Position numbers and translations under genes: made by a program | Notes under the pieces: model-generated | The model's input: the letters and a program-made list of their open reading frames with translations, nothing else | Told to the model about the DNA's origin: nothing | The model's database searches: none | From: CAXXXW01 sp963665555 | GTDB taxonomy: Bacteria; Pseudomonadota; Alphaproteobacteria; Thalassobaculales; Thalassobaculaceae | Length of the DNA stretch: 64,000 nt | Assembly: GCA_963665555.2 (NCBI GenBank) | Contig: OY762308.1 | Span: forward strand, 1,736,001-1,800,000 | Direction of reading: 5' to 3' | Part shown: one piece after another, positions 37,693-46,477 of the stretch | Position numbering within the stretch: the first letter of the stretch is position 1 | Layout: the number at the start of each line of letters is the position of its first letter

Positions 37693-38762
37693 GCGGCGCC
37701 GGCGCCGGCTTCCCGCGCCTCCGGCAGCCAGCCCGACAGTTCGCGCAACGCCAGGCTTTCGAGCATGTCGATCCCGGCGGGCGAGGCGTTGAGGCAGGGG
37801 ATGTAGGCGAAGGCCTCCCCGCCCGCGTCCAGGAACGCCTGGCGCAGGCCGATCGCCACCTCCTCCAGCGTCTCGACGCAATCGGCCGCGAAGCCCGGCG
37901 CGACGACGGCGAGCCGCCGCACGCCCCGCGCCGGCAGTTCGACGACGACATCCGCCGCGTAGGGCCGCAGCCACTCCTCGCGCCCGAAGCGCGACTGGAA
38001 CGCCGTCTCGACCCGCCCGGCCGCGCCGCCGAGCGCCTTGTCCAGCAGCCGCGCCGTCTTGGCGCAGTGGCAGTGGTAGGGGTCCCCCGCCTCGAAATAG
38101 CGTTGGGGCAGGCCGTGGAAGGAGGCCAGCAGCGCGTCCGGCCGCCAGTCCAGCGTCTCCAGATGCGCGCGCACCGACCCGGCCAGCGCCGCGATATAGG
38201 CCGGGTCGTCGTAATAGGGCGGCGCGACCCGGACCGCCGGCTGCCAGCGCATCCCGGCGAGCGCGGCGAAGGCCTTGTCGCAGGCCGTCGCCGTCGTCGC
38301 CGCGCTGTATTGCGGATAGAGCGGCGCGAGAAGCACCCGCCGGCAGCCCCGCGCCCGCAGCGCCTCCAGCCGCGCGGCGATCGGCGGCGCGCCGTAGCGC
38401 ATCGCCCAGTCCACCTCCACGCCGCGGCCGGCGAGGCGGGCGGCCAGCCCGGCGGCCTGTTCGCGGGTGTGGCGGCGCAGGGGCGATTCGCCCGTCTCCC
38501 GGTCCCAGACCTCGCGATAGGCGCGGGCCGCGACGGCGGGCCGGACATTGAGGACGATCAGGTTGAGGACGAGCGCCCAGACGATCCGGTTGGCCTCGAT
38601 GACCCGCCGGTCCGACAGGAACTCGCGCAGGTAGCGGCGGATGGCGCGGGGTTCCGGCGCGTCGGGCGTGCCGAGGTTCACCAGCAGCACGCCGACCCGG
38701 TCCGCCGGCAGGTCGGGATGGCCGGCGGGGCGGGGGCCGCCCCGGTTCGGTTCGGAGGCCAT
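37689..38762 (-). CDS. hemH: Ferrochelatase
   Basis: 357 residues. Inserts Fe(II) into protoporphyrin IX, the last haem step. VGVLLVNLGTPDAPEPRAIRRYLREFLSD, YPQYSAATTA, the catalytic-His segment SFHGLPQRYFEAGDPY and FAADCVETLEEV are characteristic. The first about 20 residues are a Pro/Gly-rich extension. Gap of 25 bp behind infC, so it probably shares the thrS-infC transcript. Confidence 0.95.
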   Translation of the reverse strand: MASEPNRGGPRPAGHPDLPADRVGVLLVNLGTPDAPEPRAIRRYLREFLSDRRVIEANRIVWALVLNLIVLNVRPAVAARAYREVWDRETGESPLRRHTREQAAGLAARLAGRGVEVDWAMRYGAPPIAARLEALRARGCRRVLLAPLYPQYSAATTATACDKAFAALAGMRWQPAVRVAPPYYDDPAYIAALAGSVRAHLETLDWRPDALLASFHGLPQRYFEAGDPYHCHCAKTARLLDKALGGAAGRVETAFQSRFGREEWLRPYAADVVVELPARGVRRLAVVAPGFAADCVETLEEVAIGLRQAFLDAGGEAFAYIPCLNASPAGIDMLESLALRELSGWLPEAREAGAGAA

Positions 38763-38787
38763 GCGGCGGAAGCCGCGCCCGTCCGGC

Positions 38788-39324
38788 CTAGCGCGGCGCG
38801 ATCACCATGATCATCTGGCGCCCCTCCATCCGGGGGAACGCCTCGACCTTGGCGATTTCCTCGGTGTCGCCGCGCACCCGTTCGAGCACATGCGCGCCGA
38901 GTTCCTGGTGCGCCATCTCGCGGCCGCGGAACCGCAGCGTGACCTTGACCTTGTCGCCCTCGGCAAGGAACCGGTTCACGTTCCGCATCTTGACCCGGTA
39001 ATCGTGCTCGTCGATATTGGGACGGAGCTTGATTTCCTTGATCTCGATGATCTTCTGCTTCTTCTTGGCCTCGTTCTTTTTTTTCTGGGCCTCGTACTTG
39101 AACTTGCCGTAGTCCAGGATCTTGCAGACCGGCGGGCTGGCGTTCGGCGAGACCTCGACGAGGTCGAGTCCCCAGGACTCCGCCTCGGCGATGGCCTGGA
39201 CGGTGCGCATGATTCCCATCTGATCGCCGTTCGGCGCGATGCAGCGGACCTGTTCGGAAAGTATGTCGCGATTCACGCGCGGGCCATCCTTGACCGGCGG
39301 GTGAAAGAAGGGCGGTCTGGCGAT
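38788..39324 (-). CDS. infC: Translation initiation factor IF-3, AUC start
   Basis: 178 residues if read from ATC at 39324-39322. The first ATG/GTG/TTG-type start in the frame is GTG at 39276, but that would remove the conserved N-terminal KDGPRVNRDI motif, split at VNRD. Upstream in frame there is ATC followed by ARPPFFHPPVKDGPRVNRDI and directly preceded by an in-frame TAG. AGAGGAGG (39331-39338) stands 6 bases before the ATC, an ideal ribosome-binding site. E. coli infC uses AUU and is autoregulated through IF3 discrimination, so a rare AUC start here fits the family. The rest is standard: SPNASPPVCKILDYGKFKYE, linker KKKNEAKKKQ, LRPNIDEHDYRVKM and FPRMEGRQMIMVIAP. Confidence 0.88.
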   Translation of the reverse strand: MARPPFFHPPVKDGPRVNRDILSEQVRCIAPNGDQMGIMRTVQAIAEAESWGLDLVEVSPNASPPVCKILDYGKFKYEAQKKKNEAKKKQKIIEIKEIKLRPNIDEHDYRVKMRNVNRFLAEGDKVKVTLRFRGREMAHQELGAHVLERVRGDTEEIAKVEAFPRMEGRQMIMVIAPR

Positions 39325-39330
39325 CTATCG

Positions 39331-39338
39331 CCTCCTCT
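39331..39338 (-). promoter_or_regulatory. Ribosome-binding site deciding the infC AUC start
   Basis: AGAGGAGG on the minus strand, an almost perfect complement to the 16S 3' end, with 6 bases to the ATC at 39324. No comparable purine run lies at a proper distance from the GTG at 39276. Confidence 0.8.
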
Positions 39339-39371
39339 GGCGGTTGGCGTGGTCCCCGGACGGCCGCCGCC

Positions 39372-41285
39372 TCACGCCGGCGGGGCCGCCTCCCCGGCCA
39401 GTCTAAGGACGGCGTCGTCGAGCGCAAGGACTTCTTGCGCCTTGCCGCCGAGGCGGCGCAGCGCCACCGTCCGGTCCTCCGCCTCGCGCGCGCCGACCAC
39501 CAGGATGGCCGGGATTTTCGCCGCGCTGTGCTCGCGGATCTTGTAGCCGATCTTCTCGTTGCGCGTGTCGGTCCCGACGCGCAGGCCGGCGGCGCGGCAG
39601 GCCGCCGCCACTTCCCTGGCGTAGCCGTCCGCCGCCTCGGTAATCGTCGCCACCGCCGCCTGCACCGGCGCCAGCCAGAGCGGGAACCGGCCGGCGTGCT
39701 GCTCGATCAGGATGCCGATCCAGCGCTCCATCGACCCCAGGATCGCCCGGTGCAGCATGACGGGGCGCCGGCGGCTGCCGTCCTCGGCGACGTAGGTCGC
39801 GTCGAGGCGTTCGGGCAGCACGAAATCGACCTGCAGCGTGCCGCACTGCCAGTCGCGCCCGATGGCGTCGCGCAGCACGAACTCCAGCTTCGGGCCGTAG
39901 AAGGCGCCCTCGCCGGGGTTGAGTTCGGTCTCCAGCCCGGCGGCGGCGCAGGCGTCGCGCAGCGCCGCCTCGGCCCGGTCCCACACCGCGTCCTCGCCGG
40001 CGCGGACCGGCGGCCGGTCGGAGAACTTCACCAGGATGTCCTCGAACCCGAAATCCCGGTAGATTTGCCGCAGCAGGTCGCAGAAGACGATGCTTTCGGC
40101 CGTGATGTCGTCCTCGGCGCAGAAGATGTGGGCGTCGTCCTGGGTGAAGGCGCGCACCCGCATGATGCCGTGCAGCGCGCCCGACGGCTCGTTGCGGTGG
40201 CAGGAGCCGAACTCCGCCATGCGCAGCGGCAGGTCGCGGTAGCTCTTGATGCCCTGCTTGTAGATCTGCACATGGCCGGGGCAGTTCATCGGCTTCAGCG
40301 CCAGCGTGCGGTCGTCCTCGCTTTCGGCGGTGAACATGTTCTCGCGGAACTTCTCCCAGTGGCCCGACGCCTCCCACAGCGAGCGGTCCACCAGTTGCGG
40401 CGTCTTGACCTCGACATAGCCGCCCGCCTCCAGGCGGCGGCGCATGTGGCCCTCGATGGCGCGGTAGAGCGTCCAGCCCTTCTCGTGCCAGAAGACGGAG
40501 CCGGCCGCCTCCTCCTGCAGGTGGAACAGGCCGAGTTCGCGGCCGAGGCGGCGGTGGTCGCGCTTGCGGGCCTCCTCCAGCATCGTCAGATGCGCCTTCA
40601 GCTGCTTCTCGTCGGCGAAGGCGGCGCCGTAGATGCGCTGCAGCATCGGCCGCGAGGGGTCGCCGCGCCAGTAGGCGCCGGCGAGGCTCGTCAGCTTGAA
40701 GGCGTGGCCGACATGGCGCGTCGAGGGCGCGTGCGGGCCGCGGCAGAGGTCGAGGAAGCCGCCCTGGCGGTAGAAGGAGATCGCCTCCCCCTCCGGGATG
40801 CCCTCGACGAGTTCGACCTTGAAGGGTTCGTTCTCGCGGCGGTAGTGCGCGACCGCCGCCTCGCGCGTCCATTCCTCGCGGCGGATCGGCTCGTCGCGGT
40901 CCACGATCTCGTGCATCCGCGCCTCGATCCGCTCCAGGTCCTCCGGCGTGAATTTCTCGGCGCGGTGGAAGTCGTAGTAGAAGCCGTTCTCGATCGCCGG
41001 GCCGATGGTGACCTGGGTTTCGGGCCAGAGTTCCAGCACCGCCTCGGCCATCGCGTGGGCGGCGTCGTGGCGGACGATCTCCAGCGCCGCCGGGTCGCGC
41101 CGCGTGACCAGGGAGACCGTCGCGTCCTCCGCGATCGGCCGGGCGAGGTCGCGCGGCTCGCCGTCCACCAGCGCGGCCAGCGCCGCGCGCGCGAGGCCGG
41201 GGCCGATGTCGGCGGCGATCTCGGCGGCCGTCACCGGGCCGTCGTAGCGCCGGACGCTCCCGTCGGGCAGGGTTATCGCGGGCAT
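39372..41285 (-). CDS. thrS: Threonine-tRNA ligase
   Basis: 637 residues. Domains: TGS (1-62), editing domain (about 65-225, with HDAAHAMAEAVLELWP), class II core (about 240-535) with the zinc ligands in KPMNCPGH, TQDDAHIF and VMLHRAILGSMERW, and the anticodon-binding domain (about 540-637, IPAILVVGAREAEDRTVALR). It follows the TauD gene by 28 bp and precedes infC by 47 bp. Confidence 0.97.
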   Translation of the reverse strand: MPAITLPDGSVRRYDGPVTAAEIAADIGPGLARAALAALVDGEPRDLARPIAEDATVSLVTRRDPAALEIVRHDAAHAMAEAVLELWPETQVTIGPAIENGFYYDFHRAEKFTPEDLERIEARMHEIVDRDEPIRREEWTREAAVAHYRRENEPFKVELVEGIPEGEAISFYRQGGFLDLCRGPHAPSTRHVGHAFKLTSLAGAYWRGDPSRPMLQRIYGAAFADEKQLKAHLTMLEEARKRDHRRLGRELGLFHLQEEAAGSVFWHEKGWTLYRAIEGHMRRRLEAGGYVEVKTPQLVDRSLWEASGHWEKFRENMFTAESEDDRTLALKPMNCPGHVQIYKQGIKSYRDLPLRMAEFGSCHRNEPSGALHGIMRVRAFTQDDAHIFCAEDDITAESIVFCDLLRQIYRDFGFEDILVKFSDRPPVRAGEDAVWDRAEAALRDACAAAGLETELNPGEGAFYGPKLEFVLRDAIGRDWQCGTLQVDFVLPERLDATYVAEDGSRRRPVMLHRAILGSMERWIGILIEQHAGRFPLWLAPVQAAVATITEAADGYAREVAAACRAAGLRVGTDTRNEKIGYKIREHSAAKIPAILVVGAREAEDRTVALRRLGGKAQEVLALDDAVLRLAGEAAPPA

Positions 41286-41313
41286 GGCTCCGTCCCTCGG
41301 CCGCGCCGGTCCG

Positions 41314-42183
41314 TCACGCGGCCTCCCGGGCGGGCGCGAGCGGCTTGCCCGACACCGTGATCCGGTGCATCAGGCGGCGCTGGCCCTGGTAGTCGTTGAG
41401 CGCGCGGTGCCAGGTCGCCCGGTTGTCCCAGAAGGCGAGCGAACCCGGCCGCCAGCGGAAGCGGCAGGTGAACTCCGGCCGGCTGGCGTGGGCGTAGAGC
41501 CAGTCGAGCAGCGGCTTCGATTCGGCGTCCGTCCAGCCCTCGAAGCCGAGGGTGAAGCCGGGATTGACGTAGAGCGCCTTGCGGCCGGTGTCGGGATGGC
41601 GGATCGCGACCGGATGGACCGCGTCCTGCGTCGCGAGGTGCGGGTTGGCAATCCGGCCCACCGTGTCGTCGCCGCGCGCGGCCCGCGCCTCGCCGAAGAC
41701 ATGGCGGCTGGAATGGCGCGCGCGCAGCCCCTCCAGCGTCGCCTTCAGCCCGTCGGACAGGGTTTCGTAGGCGGCGTACATGCTGGCGAACATCGTGTCG
41801 CCGCCCGTCGCCGGGACCTCGCGGGCGTAGAGGATCGACCCCATCGCCGGCTCGGCGTCGTAGGTGTGGTCGGTGTGCCAGCCGCCGCCGATGTTGTCCT
41901 TCTGCTCCGGCTCCTTCAGGACGGCCGCGACCTGCGGCCAGCCCTCGACCGGCGCGAAGAAGCGGTTGACGTCGATCGGCGCCCAGCGCTCGGCGAAGGC
42001 GACATGGCGCTCCGGCGTCAGCTCCTGGTCGCGGAAGAAGATCACGCCGTACTCGCCGAAGGCGGCGCGGATTTCGGCGAACTGCCCGGCCGGCAGGTCG
42101 CGCGACAGGTCCACGCCATGGATTTCCGCGCCCAGCGCCCCCGCGACGGGGCGGACGTCGATGGTTTCGTAACGCACGCTCAC
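41314..42183 (-). CDS. TauD/TfdA-family dioxygenase
   Basis: 289 residues from GTG at 42183, chosen because GGGAGGGAGC lies just upstream; the longer ATG frame at 42249 adds a Gly/Ala/Arg-rich leader without similarity. Fe ligands: HTDHTY (H-x-D) and the distal His in NRATWHRALNDYQGQRRLM, which also holds the 2-oxoglutarate Arg. Family members hydroxylate taurine, alkyl sulfates, 2,4-D and similar acids; the substrate here is unknown. Its position directly ahead of thrS suggests co-transcription by chance of position. Confidence 0.87.
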   Translation of the reverse strand: MSVRYETIDVRPVAGALGAEIHGVDLSRDLPAGQFAEIRAAFGEYGVIFFRDQELTPERHVAFAERWAPIDVNRFFAPVEGWPQVAAVLKEPEQKDNIGGGWHTDHTYDAEPAMGSILYAREVPATGGDTMFASMYAAYETLSDGLKATLEGLRARHSSRHVFGEARAARGDDTVGRIANPHLATQDAVHPVAIRHPDTGRKALYVNPGFTLGFEGWTDAESKPLLDWLYAHASRPEFTCRFRWRPGSLAFWDNRATWHRALNDYQGQRRLMHRITVSGKPLAPAREAA

Positions 42184-42327
42184 GGCCGCGCTCCCTCCCG
42201 CCGATGCCGAACCGGCCGCCTTATTACGCCGCCCCCGCCGGCCGGGCAAGGGCCGCGGCGGGGACGCGGACGGGAAGCGGCGGCCCGCGCGCCGGTCTCG
42301 CGCCAGGACCGGCCGAAGGGAGTTCTT

Positions 42328-42858
42328 CTAACGCGTCTCGACCAGGTCGTATGCATCCCGGAAGGCGGTTTCTATGTCCTCGGCCGCTCCGGGATAGCTG
42401 GCCCTGCCGCGCCGGCTTGGATGCGGCACGCAAAAAACCGGGCCGGCGAAACGGAGACGGTCCGCCATTTTGCGCGCCCACCGTCCCTGCGCGACCATCG
42501 CCGCTGGCGCGGCGGCGTCCAGAAGCCGTCGACAAAACGACAGGTTCTCTGCGATCGCCCTCATGCCCGGCTTTTCGCCGTAGGCGCCGAAAGCGTTCCA
42601 CGGCGTCACGGCGGATTTCGGAATCCCCAAACGCCCGAAAAGCTCCTTGCTCCACTTGGCCGTCGGATCGCCGTTGTCGATGTCCACGCAACGCGAAACC
42701 ATGGCGCCCGAACCGGGCGTGTGGACGCCGCCGCCGGGGTCTTGCAACAGGCTGAAAATTCCTCCGGGGAAACCCGCGTGGCCGGCGCCGATCCGCGGCA
42801 TCGCGCGGCCGCGCCGCGCCTCTTCCTCGGCGACCAGGGCGTTCAACCGTTCGAGCAT
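42328..42858 (-). CDS. Uracil-DNA glycosylase superfamily protein (putative)
   Basis: 176 residues, GC somewhat lower than its neighbours. FSLLQDPGGG resembles the glycosylase motif 1, SRCVDIDNGDPTAKWSKELFGRLGIPKSAVTPWNAFGAYG resembles the central block of small UDG-like proteins (...NPDxTA...WNxxPW), MVAQGRWARKMADRL corresponds to the next helix, and VPHPSRRG to the HPSP motif. It would excise damaged bases; catalytic competence is unproven because motif 1 lacks the usual acidic residue pattern. The ATG at 42858 follows AGAGGA; a TTG two codons before is less likely. Confidence 0.6.
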   Translation of the reverse strand: MLERLNALVAEEEARRGRAMPRIGAGHAGFPGGIFSLLQDPGGGVHTPGSGAMVSRCVDIDNGDPTAKWSKELFGRLGIPKSAVTPWNAFGAYGEKPGMRAIAENLSFCRRLLDAAAPAAMVAQGRWARKMADRLRFAGPVFCVPHPSRRGRASYPGAAEDIETAFRDAYDLVETR

Positions 42859-43078
42859 TCGCAATCCTCTCCAATCCCGGCCTTGCCGGCGCGGCGCCGG
42901 GACCCGGCGAATCCCGCGGCCGGCGAGGGAAGCGGGAGGTTACGGCCCGCCCGTAATCGGGGGCAAGGCTCCCGCCCGCCAACCCGCTTGCGCTTCGGGC
43001 GCTTGTGTAGGAGTTTCGGCGGCCCGCTCCGGGGAAGGCCCGGCGCGGACCGGAGCGACATCGACACGCGAGGACGCC

Positions 43079-44476
43079 ATGACCTCTTGCCCCCAAGACC
43101 CCCTCGCGCGCGGCGGCGTCGCCGGCTTCGCCGCGGACCTGCGGGCCGGCCGGACCACCTCCGCCGCCGCGACGCGCGCCTTCCTCGACCGGATCGAGGC
43201 GCTGGACCCCAGGCTCGGCTCCTTCCAGCACGTCGCCGGCGAGCAGGCGATGGCGGCGGCGGCGGCGATGGACGCGCTGCTGGCGGCGGGAACCGACCTC
43301 GGCCCGCTGATGGGCGTCCCGGCCGGGATCAAGGACATCTACGCCGTCGAGGGGATGCCGCTGACCAACGGCTCGCTCTACGACGCCTCGCACATCACCG
43401 GGCCGGAGGGGCGGTTCGTGAAGGGGCTGAAGCGCGCCGGCTGCGTCCTCCTCGGCAAGACGAAGACGGTCGAGTTCGCGCTCGGCGCCACGGGCGTGAA
43501 CGACGCGCGCGGCACGCCGTGGAACCCGTGGGACCTGGAGGTCCACCGCACGCCCGGCGGCTCCTCCAGCGGCTCCGGCGTGGCGGTCGCGGCGGGGCTG
43601 TGCGGCTTCGCCATGGGGTCGGACACCGGCGGCTCGGTGCGCATCCCGGCCTGCCTCAACGGGATTTTCGGCCACAAGACGACGATCGGCCTGCTGCCGA
43701 CCGACGGCGTGTTCCCGCTGTCGCCGACGCTGGACACGGTGGGGCCGCTGACGCGCGCGGCCGCCGACGCCGCCCTCGTCCACGCCGCCGCGACCGGCGA
43801 GGACGCGCCCCGTCCGGCCGCCTTGCGCGGGCTGCGCCTCGGCCGGCCGACGGGTTTCTTCTTCGAGGGGTGCGAGCCGGAGGTGGTCTCCCGCGTCGAG
43901 GCGGCGCTGGCGGCGCTGGCCCGGGCGGGGGTCGAGATCGTCGATGTCGACATCCCCGACCCGAACGAGCGCGAGTGGCTGTTCCCCGCGATCTGCCCGC
44001 CGGAACTGCTGGCGGCGCTGGGGGAGAACGCCTTCCGCCAGGCGCGGCCGAACATGGACCCGGTGACCGGCGCGCGGGCCGAGAAGGGCTTCGAGGTTTC
44101 GGGGCGCGAGCACGCCGCCGCCATCGCCCGCCACCACGCGCTCGCGGCCGAGGCGGAAGCGGCGATGGCCGGGGTCGACGCCTGGGTCGGCCCGACCAGC
44201 CCGTTCCTGCCCATGCCGGTCGGCGACTTCTCGGACCCGGACGCGCTGGCGCGGTCGTTCCTGACCTCGCGCAACACGCAGCCCTCGAACCTGTTCCGGC
44301 AATGCGCCGTCACCACGCCGGTCCACGGCTTCGGCGGCGGCGGCCTTCCGGTGGGGTTGCAGATCATGTGCCGCAACGGCGACGACGCGCGCGCGCTCTC
44401 CATCGCCATGGCGGTGGAGGAACTGTTCGGCCCCGCCCCGGCGCCGGACCTTTCCGCGATCGGGGGCGGCGCGTGA
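43079..44476 (+). CDS. Amidase-signature family hydrolase
   Basis: 465 residues. The Ser-cisSer-Lys triad is complete: K85 in GVPAGIKDIYAV, S162 in GGSSSGSG and S186 in GSDTGGSVRIPA (24 residues apart as in characterised members). It hydrolyses amides or acts in catabolism of aryl/alkyl amides; it is not GatA, since GatB/GatC are absent. A beta-hydroxyacid dehydrogenase gene follows 55 bp downstream on the same strand. The 220 bp before it (42859-43078) hold no gene. Confidence 0.9.
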   Translation: MTSCPQDPLARGGVAGFAADLRAGRTTSAAATRAFLDRIEALDPRLGSFQHVAGEQAMAAAAAMDALLAAGTDLGPLMGVPAGIKDIYAVEGMPLTNGSLYDASHITGPEGRFVKGLKRAGCVLLGKTKTVEFALGATGVNDARGTPWNPWDLEVHRTPGGSSSGSGVAVAAGLCGFAMGSDTGGSVRIPACLNGIFGHKTTIGLLPTDGVFPLSPTLDTVGPLTRAAADAALVHAAATGEDAPRPAALRGLRLGRPTGFFFEGCEPEVVSRVEAALAALARAGVEIVDVDIPDPNEREWLFPAICPPELLAALGENAFRQARPNMDPVTGARAEKGFEVSGREHAAAIARHHALAAEAEAAMAGVDAWVGPTSPFLPMPVGDFSDPDALARSFLTSRNTQPSNLFRQCAVTTPVHGFGGGGLPVGLQIMCRNGDDARALSIAMAVEELFGPAPAPDLSAIGGGA

Positions 44477-44531
44477 GCGGAAACCGCCGGCAACGCTTCG
44501 GCGCCACGGCGCGCCATCGGGAGGAAACGCG

Positions 44532-45413
44532 ATGAAGATCGGATTTATCGGCCTCGGCATCATGGGCGCGCCGATGGCGGGGCACCTGCTGGCCGCCGGG
44601 CACGAGGTGTTCGCCTCGCTGCATGTGAACCCGGCCCGGCCGGAACTGCTGGAGGCGGGGCTGGAAATCGTCGACTCGCCGCGCGCGGCGGCGGAGGCGG
44701 GGGAGGTCGTCGTCGTCATGGTCCCGGACACGCCGCAGGTCGAGGAGGTGCTGTTCGCGCCCGGCGGCGTCGCCGAGGGCCTGTCTCCCGGCAAGCTCGT
44801 CATCGACATGAGTTCGATCTCGCCCATCGCGACGCGCGACTTCGCCGCGCGCGTCCGCGAGAAGGGCTGCGGCTATCTCGACGCGCCGGTCTCCGGCGGC
44901 GAGGTCGGGGCCAAGGCGGCGTCGCTGACGATCATGGTCGGCGGGCCGGAGGACGAGTTCGAGCGCGCGCGGCCGCTTTTCGAACTCATGGGCAAGAACA
45001 TCACGCTGGTCGGCGAGAACGGCGTCGGCCAGACCGTGAAGGTCGCCAACCAGATCGTCGTCGCGCTGACCATCGAGGCGGTGGGCGAGGCGCTGGTGTT
45101 CGCGTCGAAGGCGGGGGCCGATCCGGCCAAGGTGCGCCAGGCGCTGATGGGCGGGCTGGCCCAGTCGCGCATCCTCGAAGTGCACGGCCAGCGGATGATC
45201 GAGCGGACCTTCGACCCCGGCTTCCGCATCGAACTGCACGCCAAGGACCTGAACCTCGCGCTCCAGGGCGCGAAGTCGCTCGGCGTCGCGCTCCCCAACA
45301 CGGCGACCGCGCAGGAGTTGTTCAATTCCTGCGCCGCCCACGGGGACGGCGCGCTCGACCATTCCGGCCTGGTGACGGCGCTGGAGCGGATGGCCAACCG
45401 CAAGGTGGCGTAG
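44532..45413 (+). CDS. 2-hydroxy-3-oxopropionate reductase-like dehydrogenase (GarR/GlxR)
   Basis: 293 residues. Rossmann motif FIGLGIMGAPMAGHLL, substrate loop DAPVSGGEVGAKAASLTIMVGG (around 120-141) and the catalytic Lys in NGVGQTVKVANQIV; C-terminal HAKDLNLALQGAKSLGVALP is typical of tartronate-semialdehyde reductases. Probably NAD(P)H-dependent glyoxylate/glycerate metabolism. GGGAGG precedes the ATG. Confidence 0.88.
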   Translation: MKIGFIGLGIMGAPMAGHLLAAGHEVFASLHVNPARPELLEAGLEIVDSPRAAAEAGEVVVVMVPDTPQVEEVLFAPGGVAEGLSPGKLVIDMSSISPIATRDFAARVREKGCGYLDAPVSGGEVGAKAASLTIMVGGPEDEFERARPLFELMGKNITLVGENGVGQTVKVANQIVVALTIEAVGEALVFASKAGADPAKVRQALMGGLAQSRILEVHGQRMIERTFDPGFRIELHAKDLNLALQGAKSLGVALPNTATAQELFNSCAAHGDGALDHSGLVTALERMANRKVA

Positions 45414-45438
45414 GCGCGGGCGCCGCCGCCGCTCCGGC

Positions 45439-45666
45439 CTATTCGTCGAGGCCGCCGGCGCGCCAGACGATCAGGTTGGCGACGGCGTAGATCGCCAGGA
45501 AGACGCCGCCGAGCGCGCCGAACAGCCTGGCCGCGCCATCCTGGCCGTCGAGCAGCGCGATCGCCGCGACGGCGAAGCAGAGGACCACCCCCGCCACCGC
45601 GCGGCCCGGCCGGCGCACGAAGGTCCGCCGCGTCCACCGCCGGCAGGTTTCGGGCGAGGGGAGCAT
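45439..45666 (-). CDS. Small two-helix membrane protein
   Basis: 75 residues, no recognised family. A basic N-terminus (RRWTRRTFVRRPGR) is followed by two hydrophobic helices (AVAGVVLCFAVAAIALL, then LFGALGGVFLAIYAVANLIVW). The positive-inside rule places the N-terminus in the cytoplasm. It lies 34 bp behind the SDR on the same strand and converges with the GarR-like gene. A real gene is likely because of composition and spacing, function unknown. Confidence 0.6.
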   Translation of the reverse strand: MLPSPETCRRWTRRTFVRRPGRAVAGVVLCFAVAAIALLDGQDGAARLFGALGGVFLAIYAVANLIVWRAGGLDE

Positions 45667-45700
45667 CGGCGGCCCGGAGGCGCGGCGCGCGCCGCCCCGC

Positions 45701-46477
45701 CTAGGCCAGCCCCTCCAGGCCGGCGTCCACGCTGATCGCCTGCCCGGTGATCGTGCTCCCGATGTCGGCGCAGAGGTAGAGGATCATGCCCGCGATATGC
45801 CTTGGCGGCACGAACCGCCGCAGCGAGGAGACGGAGGCGAAACGGTCGCGCATCAGGTTCTCCGACACGCCCTCCACCTCGGCCTTGGCGCGGATCACGC
45901 GGTCGATCCGGGCGCCTTCCACCGAGCCGGGCTGGATGCAGTTGCAGCGGATGTTGTGCGGGCCGGCCTCCAGCGCCGTCGTGCGGGTCAGCCCGACGAT
46001 GGCCCATTTCGACGCCACGTAGGGGCTGCGATGCGCGAAGCCGAACTTGCCGGCCGCCGAGGACAGGTTGACGATCGAGCCGCCGCCCGCCGCCTTGAGC
46101 CGCGGCAGCGCGCGCTGCGTGCCGAGGAAGGCGGCGGTCAGGTTCACGTCCACGCAGGCGCGCCAGTCCTCCAGCGCCACGTCCTCGATGGCGGCGGTCG
46201 GCCCGGCGGTGCCGGCGTTGTTGACCATGATGTCGAGGCCGCCGAGGTATTCGTCCGCCCGGGCGAACAGCGCGTCGAAAGCGGCCGGGTCCGAAACGTC
46301 GGCCGCCATGCCGGCGATGTTGTCGCGCGCCGAGAGCACGCCGGAAAGCGCGTCCTCGTCGATGTCGCAGACGAACACGCGCGCCCCGCCCTCGGCGAAG
46401 GCGAGCGCCGTCTCCCGCCCGATGCCGCCGCCGCCCGCCGTGACGATCGCCCGCTTGCCGGTGAAATCCAGGCCCAT
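45701..46477 (-). CDS. Short-chain dehydrogenase/reductase
   Basis: 258 residues. Cofactor motif TAGGGGIG (13-20), NNAG (86-89), catalytic S140, Y153 and K157 in SPYVASKWA, and C-terminal IGSTITGQAISVDAGL. Asp at the end of beta2 (VCDID) favours NAD(H). GGGGAGG stands 5 bases before the ATG. The frame is open upstream and joins the antitoxin-like stretch (46565-46753), but the strong internal site argues for separate translation. A truncated second copy of its 5' end lies at 46876-46918. Confidence 0.9.
   Translation of the reverse strand: MGLDFTGKRAIVTAGGGGIGRETALAFAEGGARVFVCDIDEDALSGVLSARDNIAGMAADVSDPAAFDALFARADEYLGGLDIMVNNAGTAGPTAAIEDVALEDWRACVDVNLTAAFLGTQRALPRLKAAGGGSIVNLSSAAGKFGFAHRSPYVASKWAIVGLTRTTALEAGPHNIRCNCIQPGSVEGARIDRVIRAKAEVEGVSENLMRDRFASVSSLRRFVPPRHIAGMILYLCADIGSTITGQAISVDAGLEGLA

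Noticed and set aside
38788..39276. infC starting at GTG 39276
   Set aside because: It would remove the conserved KDGPR part and lacks a ribosome-binding site at the right distance.
43079..44476. GatA subunit of the tRNA amidotransferase
   Set aside because: The amidase triad is shared, but GatB and GatC are not adjacent and the neighbourhood is catabolic.
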